Shown: positions 1-5,726, counted from the stretch's first letter. The stretch is 5,795 nucleotides of DNA from Nitrososphaerales archaeon TH5896 (GCA_014523625.1 JAATVP010000266.1:1-5795); one strand, 5' to 3'. The notes: generated from the sequence alone by a model not told the origin. Numbers and translations are program-made.

Positions 1-1
1 C

Positions 2-175
2 CTTAGCTACGCACAGCTAAGAGAATATCTTTCGGTACTCATTGAGAACAACTTATTAGAGTATCTTGAGGGTTCTCAAACATACAAGACAACTGAGAAG
101 GGTCTGAATTTTCTAAGAATGCATAATGAAATAGGCGAGCTTTTACAAACATCTGCAAAACAAGGCGGAGCCTAA
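2..175 (+). CDS. C-terminal part of a small winged-helix (HTH_45/ArnR1-like) DNA-binding protein, truncated by the window edge
   Basis: The reading frame is open from the window edge to TAA at 173-175 and gives the last 57 residues of a protein whose start lies off the left side. The visible part begins with LSYAQLREYL, then a hydrophobic helix with LIENNLLEYL, a short wing-like turn (EGSQTYKTTEKG) and a final helix (LNFLRMHNEIGELL). This is the usual second half of the small archaeal winged-helix family often labelled HTH_45 or ArnR1-like: recognition helix, beta wing with the 'Y-x-x-T-x-K-G' pattern, then a C-terminal dimerisation helix. Such proteins are usually about 90-110 residues, so roughly half is missing. 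The role is presumably transcriptional regulation; the target cannot be read from here. It converges on cdvA, with 78 bp between the two stop codons. Family assignment is by pattern only. Confidence 0.72.
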   Translation, partial: LSYAQLREYLSVLIENNLLEYLEGSQTYKTTEKGLNFLRMHNEIGELLQTSAKQGGA

Positions 176-182
176 AAATAAA

Positions 183-208
183 TTTTTTACAAGTCTTCCC
201 TTTTTTTT
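183..208 (+). terminator. Oligo-T terminator of the winged-helix gene
   Basis: A T6 run at 183-188 and a T8 run at 201-208 follow the winged-helix stop codon within 35 nt. Archaeal RNA polymerase terminates at oligo-T runs without needing a hairpin, so this tract is a likely terminator for the + strand gene. The shorter A5 run at 174-178 would give only a weak oligo-U signal for the opposing cdvA transcript. Confidence 0.5.
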
Positions 209-253
209 CTAAAAGTATTATTCAAATTATTTTGTATTTGTTAATAAATTAAA

Positions 254-1084
254 TTAATCATGTTGTAAAACCTGGTTAAGCCAACTAGTTTCAGCTTCAT
301 CATCAGTTTCCTTGTTAATAGTCTTAGGATGATTATTATTATTATAGTCATTGTCTGCTGCTGCAGCATTAACTGCTTGAGGCCCTGTAACAGGAATGTC
401 ATCTTCAGGGGATTGCGAATTTGATTCAAGGCTCGAGTTGGATTTTGGTTGATCCGATATAGAAGGATTTTGTACTGAATTCAAATCTATCCTCTCAAAT
501 GTCTGCTGACTTAACCTAGATATGACGTTATTGATCTCTCCTTTTTCTAAGTTAACATGTTCTATTAGGTCGTTTGTAGACAGGCTAATTTGTTGATATG
601 TTTCTTCGGTGATCTCATTGCTTCTATACTGTAACTTAGCGTCAAATAGTACCGATTTTATATTCTGGCTTTCGGCATCTATCTGGTTCAGTCTTTCTTG
701 CAGTTGTTCCAGAACTATTTTTCCTTTATCCTCAAGGTCTTGCAATCTCTTCTGGTACTTTATATAGACCAATTCAACGTCCTCCCTCATCAAATCATTA
801 GCTGTAACCATCTCCTGTAATGCTTTGATCCTTTGTAATGCAAGGTTTTTCTGCCGAAGTAACTTTTGTACATCCAATCTCCATTTTGGAATAAAGATTA
901 CATTATCACCCTGTACTAATAATTGCTCGTACACTAATTGCTTTAATCCTACATAACCGCAATCTACACTAACGGATTCTATAGACCCATCAATATCTGT
1001 TACCATACCAATAACTTTTCCCATATAGGTTCCGTACATATCCTTAACCTGTTTACCAATAAACTCTAACTTTACTTCACTCAT
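254..1084 (-). CDS. cdvA: Cell division protein CdvA
   Basis: CdvA is the archaea-specific, membrane-associated, DNA-binding scaffold of the Cdv division machinery; it recruits the ESCRT-III homologue CdvB to mid-cell. The 276-residue product has the family layout. Residues about 4-68 form a small beta domain of PRC-barrel type (KLEFIGKQVKDMYGTYMGKV, then an acidic turn and VIFIPKW at 62-68). Residues about 70-200 form a long charged heptad-like coiled coil. Residues about 204-262 are a disordered linker rich in N, S and D with AAAA and NNNN runs. The protein ends in a short conserved-looking tail, TSWLNQVLQ (266-274), placed like the C-terminal ESCRT-III-binding peptide known from Sulfolobus CdvA; that equivalence is inference. 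The ATG at 1084 leaves the barrel intact, and a TATA-like box lies about 23 bp upstream. No cdvB or cdvC is in the window, so cdvA is not in a cdvABC operon here, in keeping with the scattered cdv genes of Nitrososphaeria. Confidence 0.93.
   Translation of the reverse strand: MSEVKLEFIGKQVKDMYGTYMGKVIGMVTDIDGSIESVSVDCGYVGLKQLVYEQLLVQGDNVIFIPKWRLDVQKLLRQKNLALQRIKALQEMVTANDLMREDVELVYIKYQKRLQDLEDKGKIVLEQLQERLNQIDAESQNIKSVLFDAKLQYRSNEITEETYQQISLSTNDLIEHVNLEKGEINNVISRLSQQTFERIDLNSVQNPSISDQPKSNSSLESNSQSPEDDIPVTGPQAVNAAAADNDYNNNNHPKTINKETDDEAETSWLNQVLQHD
332..366. repeat. Trinucleotide tract (ATT)n/(CTG)n inside cdvA
   Basis: On the + strand four ATT units (332-343) are followed, after a short interruption, by CTG units ending in CTGCAG (355-366). 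Read on the - strand these encode AAAA, then DNDY, then NNNN, in the disordered linker of CdvA. Length change by whole triplets would keep the frame. Confidence 0.75.
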
Positions 1085-1102
1085 GCAAACGCTTTATTAA
1101 GC

Positions 1103-1110
1103 TGATATAA
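1103..1110 (-). promoter_or_regulatory. Possible cdvA TATA box
   Basis: Read on the - strand, ATTATATC is centred about 23 bp upstream of the cdvA ATG. That is slightly closer than the usual 26-27 bp to a transcription start, so transcription would be leaderless or begin at the start codon itself. The match is modest and no B-recognition element is obvious. Confidence 0.35.
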
Positions 1111-1141
1111 TGGCAATGTTGTCAAAATTGTTGAATTATTT

Positions 1142-1182
1142 GGCAAAAGATTTCATCGTAATCGAATTCGAAAACTTTTGCC
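1142..1182. repeat. Nested inverted repeat between PAC2-family gene and cdvA
   Basis: GGCAAAAG (1142-1149) and its exact reverse complement CTTTTGCC (1175-1182) flank a 25-nt interior that contains the perfect 10-bp palindrome TCGAATTCGA (1162-1171). It sits about 60-100 bp upstream of the cdvA start and just downstream of the PAC2-family stop codon. It could be an operator for a dimeric regulator of cdvA, or form an RNA structure at the 3' end of the PAC2-family transcript. Only the symmetry is seen; function is unknown. Confidence 0.5.
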
Positions 1183-1209
1183 GGCTTACGTAATTTCTAT
1201 AATACCAGT

Positions 1210-1959
1210 CTACGCTATCCCAGGGGGTTTGCCCCCATGTTCCATCACATTTTCTAGGTAATTCATTTGCTGTTCCATAAACTTTTTGCGCTTTTCTTCC
1301 TCTTCTAACTCTTTCATATCCAAAGAAGGGATTCCTAGAATCTTTGTTAATGTATGTAGAATAGCCTTAGCAGTCATAGGTTGGATAACATTAGGATTAT
1401 CGATTTCGCCTAGAATGCACATCGCATTCAATCCTCTTTCCTTCGCAAGTCCTAATATTAGACCGTTAAATCCTATAATTTGTCCTTCCCCCTCTAGGAC
1501 GTTCATATTGAATTTACTTATCTTATCAGCAATCTGTTCATTATTTACTGCGCCATACACTCCACCTGAAGTAGAGGTAGAAGAAGTATTTTGTCTTAAG
1601 GCTGCGCCTATTGAGTATAATATTTTTGCATCAACTCTTTCAGCCATTTTCAGAACTTCATAACATATTTCGTACAGTCTTCGTGGATCAGAAGGGTTAA
1701 AATCTCCTGTAAATATTACAAGATCATATTTAGAAACCCAATAAAATTTGTAACTTGACTGAACATATCTAATGATACCTTGGTTATACGTTACAAAAGG
1801 TGGCCAAAATGCATAAATTTCGGCGAAGAGGTCGGCTTCAAGACTCGTAGTTAAAAGAGTCATTCCCATACCTGCAACATTGCCCATATCAGGTAAAGCA
1901 GCAATCATAGTTGGTTGTGAGACAAAAGTAGGATTCTTGTGAATCTTTAAATTAAGCAT
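1210..1959 (-). CDS. PAC2 family protein (proteasome-assembly-chaperone-like)
   Basis: The 249-residue product has the features of the PAC2 family: an early beta strand and turn with LPDMGNVAG (22-30), a central strand VIFTGDFNPS (81-90), and the glycine-rich IIGFNGLILGLAKERG (161-176) followed by the strand and loop CILGEI (181-186). In eukaryotes PAC2/Pba proteins help assemble the 20S proteasome. Archaeal members (PbaA/PbaB type) bind proteasome alpha rings, but the role of many archaeal paralogues is unproven. The C-terminus (about 213-241) is a highly charged helix, LEEEEKRKKF followed by a hydrophobic repeat, and ends GGKPPGIA. I see no C-terminal HbYX motif, so direct docking in the proteasome alpha-ring pockets is not supported. 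A Ser/Thr-rich patch (125-133) looks like a surface loop. The ATG at 1959 is the most upstream plausible start and has a TATA-like box about 35 bp before it. It lies 125 bp upstream of cdvA on the same strand and may be partly co-transcribed with it. Confidence 0.85.
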   Translation of the reverse strand: MLNLKIHKNPTFVSQPTMIAALPDMGNVAGMGMTLLTTSLEADLFAEIYAFWPPFVTYNQGIIRYVQSSYKFYWVSKYDLVIFTGDFNPSDPRRLYEICYEVLKMAERVDAKILYSIGAALRQNTSSTSTSGGVYGAVNNEQIADKISKFNMNVLEGEGQIIGFNGLILGLAKERGLNAMCILGEIDNPNVIQPMTAKAILHTLTKILGIPSLDMKELEEEEKRKKFMEQQMNYLENVMEHGGKPPGIA

Positions 1960-1990
1960 ACCCTACTGTTGGTAGAATTATTTTCCGGAA

Positions 1991-2001
1991 TAAAAATTAT
2001 T
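1991..2001 (-). promoter_or_regulatory. Possible TATA box of the PAC2-family gene
   Basis: On the - strand the AT tract ATAATTTTTATT lies about 32-42 bp upstream of the ATG at 1959, which would give a leader of about 5-10 nt. It is next to, but distinct from, the better TATA box of the divergent small ORF. The match is weak. Confidence 0.3.
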
Positions 2002-2011
2002 ACAAGATGGA

Positions 2012-2022
2012 TTTAAATATAA
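2012..2022 (+). promoter_or_regulatory. TATA box of the small Cys ORF
   Basis: TTTAAATATAA is close to the archaeal TATA consensus. Its core is centred about 33 bp upstream of the ATG at 2049, which predicts a transcription start near 2042 and a leader of only a few bases. This is among the clearest promoter-like signals in the window and is the main reason to think the small downstream ORF is expressed. Confidence 0.55.
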
Positions 2023-2048
2023 TTTAGACTTGAAGTTTTATCGCATAT

Positions 2049-2216
2049 ATGTCAGCGGAAAATAAATCTGTTGACATCAATTCTGAAACAGATGAAGCAA
2101 TAAAATATTGTGGAGTTGTGAAGCGAAAATGTCCAAAAAGTTGCGGATTTGCCCTGCTTGTGGAGAAAGTCAGATTTAAGAATTACCTATTATTTTTGTT
2201 TAAAACAGATAAATAA
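2049..2216 (+). CDS. Small cysteine-bearing hypothetical protein, possibly frameshifted
   Basis: I do not recognise this gene. ATG at 2049 opens a 55-codon frame starting MSAENKSVDINSETDEAIKY, acidic and probably flexible. A Cys cluster follows, with C21, C28 and C32 in the pattern C-x6-C-P-x2-C-G, and then a hydrophobic, basic tail (FALLVEKVRF, YLLFLF). The upstream TATA box fits this start. Two things make the 3' half doubtful. Another frame over the same bases (2129-2179) reads MSKKLRICPACGESQI and stops; its CPACG is a textbook half of a zinc ribbon. In addition, a T5 tract at 2193-2197, a possible terminator, falls after the second stop but inside the first frame. The real product may therefore be a zinc-ribbon peptide whose frame is broken by an indel near 2125, or one of the two frames may be chance. 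It is divergent from the PAC2-family gene and convergent with the SpoIIM-like gene. Confidence 0.4.
   Translation: MSAENKSVDINSETDEAIKYCGVVKRKCPKSCGFALLVEKVRFKNYLLFLFKTDK
2188..2202 (+). terminator. Possible oligo-T terminator of the small + strand unit
   Basis: The T-rich stretch TATTATTTTTGTTTA lies 9-23 nt after the stop codon of the zinc-ribbon-like frame at 2179 and overlaps the last codons of the longer frame. The T5 run is short for an archaeal terminator, so this is tentative. Confidence 0.3.
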
Positions 2217-2223
2217 CAAACGG

Positions 2224-2766
2224 TTAAATGCTAAATCGAGTATCGGATAATCCATTCAATCTGGTGATCATTTCCCATTCTATTATTGCACCGCTTAAAA
2301 GTAAGATCACTACAACTCCTATCTCCACTAAAGTAGACAGAAGATATTCCCGCCAATACTTTCTCTTCAATAAAGAATAGAAGAGCATACCGCTTCTGGA
2401 TATTGCAAGACCATAGGCAACAATTTCCATTAATCCGAAAGGAGTAATAAGAATCAGCAAAGGTGAGATATCATTAAGGTTAGCAGACGTTGCTGCTATT
2501 GCATTAAATACCATACCTGTTGAAAAACCAGAAAAAATTCCTAGGCCTACACCTAGTAATGGAACAAACATGCCCAGTGCAATCTTTGCATTATTAATGA
2601 ATATCCCTATCTGATCAATATCTTTAATTTGATCCATGAACCGGTTTTTTAGCTCATTTACTTCTGAGCTGCTCATATATATTGATGAACCCCCATAGTA
2701 CGAGATAAGAAAAGTGATTATACCAAATACAAGATACAGTAAACGTCTCTTGATGGTGAGATGCAA
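2224..2766 (-). CDS. SpoIIM/DUF95-family integral membrane protein
   Basis: The 180-residue product is a multi-pass membrane protein of the SpoIIM-like (DUF95) family, which is widespread in archaea and mostly uncharacterised; bacterial SpoIIM acts with SpoIID and SpoIIP in forespore engulfment. Visible hydrophobic segments are about 8-24, 61-95 (a long Gly-rich pair), 101-122 and 141-162. Family-like motifs are IFINNAKIALG (55-65, with N58/N59), the Gly-rich run after it, and TPFGLMEI (108-115). The last corresponds to the usual P-H-G-x-x-E motif, with Phe replacing His but Glu114 kept. The start must be the TTG at 2766: there is no in-frame ATG before codon 31, an in-frame stop lies upstream, and the - strand TATA-like box about 29 bp upstream would make the transcript essentially leaderless. 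Starting at codon 31 would remove the first membrane segment. It is divergent from DP1. No sporulation role is implied; a membrane-transport or remodelling role is only a guess. Confidence 0.78.
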   Translation of the reverse strand: MHLTIKRRLLYLVFGIITFLISYYGGSSIYMSSSEVNELKNRFMDQIKDIDQIGIFINNAKIALGMFVPLLGVGLGIFSGFSTGMVFNAIAATSANLNDISPLLILITPFGLMEIVAYGLAISRSGMLFYSLLKRKYWREYLLSTLVEIGVVVILLLSGAIIEWEMITRLNGLSDTRFSI

Positions 2767-2863
2767 TTCAGTGTATGGGTATTTGCTCCTATAATTATTT
2801 GTAGTTATTATTCATTCGTTTGGTTACAGAAATGTAATTAAATATGGCGCTTTCATAGTCAAG
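2767..2863. promoter_or_regulatory. Divergent promoter region of the SpoIIM-like gene and DP1
   Basis: This 97-bp AT-rich gap separates the two divergent starts. On the - strand AATAATTAT (2791-2799) sits about 29 bp before the TTG of the SpoIIM-like gene. On the + strand TAATTAAATAT (2835-2845) sits about 23 bp before the GTG of DP1. Both spacings point to leaderless or nearly leaderless mRNAs. A GGAG at 2785-2788 on the - strand is too far (about 20 nt) from the TTG to act as a ribosome binding site and would lie upstream of the predicted transcript. Confidence 0.45.
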
Positions 2864-4471
2864 GTGGACAATTTGGATTTCGGAACAGAAATATCCAATG
2901 CCCTATGTTTTGCAATTAGTAAAGGATACCAGATACATCCTGACGCTTTTGAAATGCTCAAAGGGCTTGATATAGATATTTTAAGGATCATTCAAGACAT
3001 TATCAAAGCCAAGATAGCTAGCAAAGATAATTCTATAATTCTGGTAGAAGATATAAAAATGGTCGTTGATAAATATTCTAAAAATGGAGAATCTCAAAAT
3101 CAAATTCAAAACAGTTCTTGTGGTAAGTCTTCATCATCATCTTCATCATCATCTTCTTCATCATCATTAGATTTATTACATCTACGCAATAGTAATACAT
3201 CAGAACCAGTATCGTACAGAGTACTCTTAGATCCAACTCCCATAATTAATAGTGGAGAAGGAGTTGAAGGGTATACTTCACTATTTAGAAGCAGATATGA
3301 AAAATCTATGCACATCTTGTCCTTACGTCCTGATAGTAGACGAATCACAAGAGTAAAAACTCTGAAGAAAAAGAAGACAGATACTGGAAATCATAAACCA
3401 TACATGCAATATGAACAAATTTCGGGATTATCCTCAACAATGGTTGTAGCTGGTTTGGTTATGTCAAGACAATTCAAGCGTCATGGATTAGAAATAGTGA
3501 TAGATGATTTTAGTGGAGATTTACATGCGATGGGTACGACTGAGGATATAAAAAAACAGGGATCGTTGATTACCACAGATCAAATGGTTATGCTAGAATT
3601 AGAGAACGGTGGGAAAAGCCAAAGTTTCGTTATAAAAAATATAATATCACCTGATATTCCAGATCATTTACCAAACAGAGCCAAATCTGAATCCTACGTG
3701 GTATTAATCTCAGACTTACATGTAGGAAGTAAATATTTCATGGAAACCGCATTTATGAAATTTTTGAATTGGATATCATCAGCTGACGATGAAATTGTAA
3801 GGAAAATCAAATTTCTATGTATTGGTGGTGATTTAATAGATGGCATCGGAATATTCCCTAATCAAGACAAAGAATTACTTGAATTAAATATTAATAGTCA
3901 GATGTCACATGTAATGGACTTACTCTCACGTATACCTAAGCACATTAATGTTTTTGTTATTCCTGGAAACCATGATCCGGGTCGAAGAGCATTGCCACAA
4001 CCTTCCATTCCTAGACAAAGCTCTGAAAAACTTTACACATTTCAAAATTTCAAGATGCTTGGAAATCCCAGTTTGATCGAATTGAATGGCGTAAAGATAC
4101 TAATGTACCACGGACAGAGTCTAGATGACATCATAGGTACGATCCCTGATCTAAGTTATGCTAAGCCTGCGGAAGCAATGAAAGTATTATTGAGGGCAAG
4201 GCATCTTTCTCCTATTTATGGAGAACGTACTCCTATTGCCCCCGAACAAGAAGACCATATGGTAATTACTGAAGTTCCAGACATATTTCATTCAGGGCAC
4301 ATACATGTTCTAGATGCTCAAAATTACCGTGGAACACTAATAGTAAATTCTGGAACTTGGCAGGGACAGACAAACTTTCAAAGAACGATGGGCATTATAC
4401 CTAATCCTGGAGTTGCAGTTATAGTTGATCTGTCTACACTTCAACCATTTATAATGGACTTTAGTCAATAG
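2864..4471 (+). CDS. polB: DNA polymerase D (polymerase II) small subunit DP1, 3'-5' exonuclease
   Basis: DP1 is the proofreading subunit of the archaeal replicative polymerase PolD; it pairs with the catalytic DP2 subunit, which is not in this window. The 535-residue product has a helical N-terminal domain (about 5-70), a low-complexity linker (about 71-115) with 13 consecutive serines (89-101), an OB-fold region (about 180-265) and a C-terminal Mre11-like metallophosphoesterase domain (about 277-530). All five metal-site motifs are visible: SDLHVGS (D284, H286), GGDLIDG (D323), PGNHDPG (N369, H370), YHG (H416) and SGHIH (H479, H481). The exonuclease therefore looks active, unlike the inactivated eukaryotic B-subunits of the same family. 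The start is GTG at 2864; no in-frame ATG lies nearby, and a TATA-like box is about 23 bp upstream. It is slightly longer than many relatives because of the Ser/Asn linker. Its stop overlaps the 3' end of orc1. The symbol polB here means the PolD small subunit, not a family-B polymerase. Confidence 0.95.
   Translation: MDNLDFGTEISNALCFAISKGYQIHPDAFEMLKGLDIDILRIIQDIIKAKIASKDNSIILVEDIKMVVDKYSKNGESQNQIQNSSCGKSSSSSSSSSSSSSLDLLHLRNSNTSEPVSYRVLLDPTPIINSGEGVEGYTSLFRSRYEKSMHILSLRPDSRRITRVKTLKKKKTDTGNHKPYMQYEQISGLSSTMVVAGLVMSRQFKRHGLEIVIDDFSGDLHAMGTTEDIKKQGSLITTDQMVMLELENGGKSQSFVIKNIISPDIPDHLPNRAKSESYVVLISDLHVGSKYFMETAFMKFLNWISSADDEIVRKIKFLCIGGDLIDGIGIFPNQDKELLELNINSQMSHVMDLLSRIPKHINVFVIPGNHDPGRRALPQPSIPRQSSEKLYTFQNFKMLGNPSLIELNGVKILMYHGQSLDDIIGTIPDLSYAKPAEAMKVLLRARHLSPIYGERTPIAPEQEDHMVITEVPDIFHSGHIHVLDAQNYRGTLIVNSGTWQGQTNFQRTMGIIPNPGVAVIVDLSTLQPFIMDFSQ
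3128..3166 (+). repeat. TCA/TCT microsatellite encoding a 13-serine run in DP1
   Basis: Thirteen consecutive TCA or TCT codons (ten if only TCA/TCT blocks after the first three are counted as repeats of the same pattern) encode Ser89-Ser101 of DP1 in the flexible linker between the N-terminal domain and the OB fold. Two TCT-TCA-TCA-TCA blocks are followed by TCT-TCT-TCA-TCA-TCA. The near-uniform codon choice indicates recent expansion by replication slippage rather than an old protein run with mixed serine codons. Confidence 0.85.
4461..4471. other. 11-bp tail-to-tail overlap of DP1 and orc1 coding regions
   Basis: DP1 ends with TAG at 4469-4471 on the + strand, and orc1 ends with TAA at 4463-4461 on the - strand, so the last codons of the two convergent genes share 11 bp. 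There is no room for an intergenic terminator. The first good + strand oligo-T run, T6 at 4544-4549, is inside orc1, so the DP1 mRNA probably runs antisense into the orc1 3' end. Confidence 0.85.
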
Positions 4472-5687
4472 ATAGTACCCCTGCGAGAATAGAATCCTCT
4501 TTCAAGGCTTCCTTCACAGTTGAATGTGGTACAGTGATCCTAATTTTTTGAGATCTGCCATATCTTCCTTGACTTATTACATCACTAGTTATTAGTCCTA
4601 ATTGATCTAACTCACTCATTATTTGGGTTATTCGACGTTGGGTTAATGGTTCTTGCTCAATACGCCTACATATATCTGAGTATATTTCATATACTTCCCC
4701 AGTGTTACCGTTTCTTGATTTCAATACTGCTAACATTATCATTTTAGTATGTGTTGTTGAATTTCTTAAAACTTCATAATTTGTATCTTTTTCAATTTTT
4801 TCTTGTGCTAACCTAATATGTTTTTCTTCAACTTTATTTGCTCTTTCTATTTCTGCAATTTCAGCTGCTACTCTTAAAAGGTCGATCGCCTTTCTGGCAT
4901 CTCCATGCTCTCTACCGGCCATAGCTGCACAAAGATTAATAGCCGCACTTGAAACTACGTCTTCATTAAATGCTAACAATGTTCTTTCTGCAAGGATTCT
5001 TTGCAGTTGTTCTATAGTATATGGATTGAACACCAACTCTTCTTCGCTGAGACTACTCCTAACTCTAGGATCAAGTTTATCCTTAAATGTTAGACTATTA
5101 GATATTCCTATTAGGCTGATAAATGATTCAGTTGATATTCTCTCGTTAGCCCTAGTAAAATTATAAAGTATATCATCCCCATTCTTTTCTACCAGTGAAT
5201 CAATTTCATCTATAACAAGAATCACATAAAGTTTTTTCCTTCTTTGAATAAATTCTAATATTCTATCAGTCGCCTCACCCATTGATAAGCCTGTAAAATG
5301 GACCTGTAATTTTTTTTCTCCTTTATTGATACCCATTTTTTCAGCAATTTCATGTAAGACCTTATATGCTGTATTAGCACTCTTTCCGTTTACAAATGGC
5401 ACCGTTAATTCTATTCCTAATTCCTCGCCCTTAACAGAAAGTCGATGTAAGACATTCTTAACCACGGCAGTTTTTCCTGTTCCCGGTTTCCCAAAAAGTA
5501 ATAAATTAGATGGTCTGGATCCTTTCAAAACAATAGATAAAGTATGTGCAATAGTCTTACTTTCTTCATCCCTAAATGGAAGGCGGTCGGGCACATAGTC
5601 TATAGTTAATGTTCTTCTATCTTTGACGACTAGCGACGTCCCTGAAGCAGCTTTATCAAATATACTATCAAGGCTATCATCATTCAA
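4461..5687 (-). CDS. cdc6: Orc1/Cdc6 replication initiator (AAA+ ATPase)
   Basis: Orc1/Cdc6 binds origin recognition boxes and loads the MCM helicase. The 408-residue product, a normal length, begins with the typical FxDxxxLxxDYVP-like lead (TLTIDYVPDRLPFRDEE, 27-42). It has Walker A GKPGTGKT (66-73), Walker B VILVIDEID (155-163), sensor 1 GISNS (194-198), an arginine-finger region DPRVRSSL (206-213) and sensor 2 GDARKAIDLLR (262-272). A C-terminal winged helix (about 310-400) holds LTQRRITQIMSELDQLGLI. All ATPase residues are present, so it should be active. The start is TTG at 5687: an in-frame TAA lies only nine bases upstream and the first in-frame ATG would be codon 118, deep in the ATPase core. 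A TATA box centred about 30 bp upstream supports this start and a very short leader. Archaeal orc1 genes often adjoin an origin and can be autoregulated; the adjacent upstream repeats fit that idea but do not prove it. Confidence 0.96.
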   Translation of the reverse strand: MNDDSLDSIFDKAASGTSLVVKDRRTLTIDYVPDRLPFRDEESKTIAHTLSIVLKGSRPSNLLLFGKPGTGKTAVVKNVLHRLSVKGEELGIELTVPFVNGKSANTAYKVLHEIAEKMGINKGEKKLQVHFTGLSMGEATDRILEFIQRRKKLYVILVIDEIDSLVEKNGDDILYNFTRANERISTESFISLIGISNSLTFKDKLDPRVRSSLSEEELVFNPYTIEQLQRILAERTLLAFNEDVVSSAAINLCAAMAGREHGDARKAIDLLRVAAEIAEIERANKVEEKHIRLAQEKIEKDTNYEVLRNSTTHTKMIMLAVLKSRNGNTGEVYEIYSDICRRIEQEPLTQRRITQIMSELDQLGLITSDVISQGRYGRSQKIRITVPHSTVKEALKEDSILAGVLSID

Positions 5688-5713
5688 ATTTATTTATCAT
5701 TCTCACTATCATG

Positions 5714-5721
5714 TAAATATA
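5714..5721 (-). promoter_or_regulatory. TATA box of orc1/cdc6
   Basis: Read on the - strand, TATATTTA is centred about 30 bp upstream of the TTG start at 5687, predicting transcription start a few bases before that codon. The bases just upstream (TGAGGG on the - strand) fall in the position of a B-recognition element but are not purine-A-rich as expected. Confidence 0.5.
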
Positions 5722-5726
5722 CCCTC

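Noticed and set aside
241..429. 62-codon - strand frame
   Set aside because: It is inside cdvA in another frame and its Ile/Gln/Leu runs come from the triplet repeats; no promoter or motif supports it.
1223..1236. GGGGG-TTTG-CCCCC hairpin near the end of the PAC2-family gene
   Set aside because: A perfect 5-bp stem, but it encodes the Gly-Gly-Lys-Pro-Pro-Gly tail, is not followed by an oligo-T run on the - strand, and archaeal termination does not need hairpins.
1286..1663. 125-codon + strand frame
   Set aside because: It is antisense to the PAC2-family gene, which has a clear family match; the Ser-rich composition is a shadow of Glu/Lys-rich coding.
2844..2858. ATG at 2844 as an alternative DP1 start
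   Set aside because: It is in a different frame and meets a TAG after four codons.
3106..3348. 80-codon - strand frame ending in Asp/Glu runs
   Set aside because: It is antisense to DP1; the Asp/Glu run is the complement of the serine microsatellite.
5326..5598. 90-codon + strand frame
   Set aside because: It is antisense to the Walker A region of orc1, with no independent evidence.
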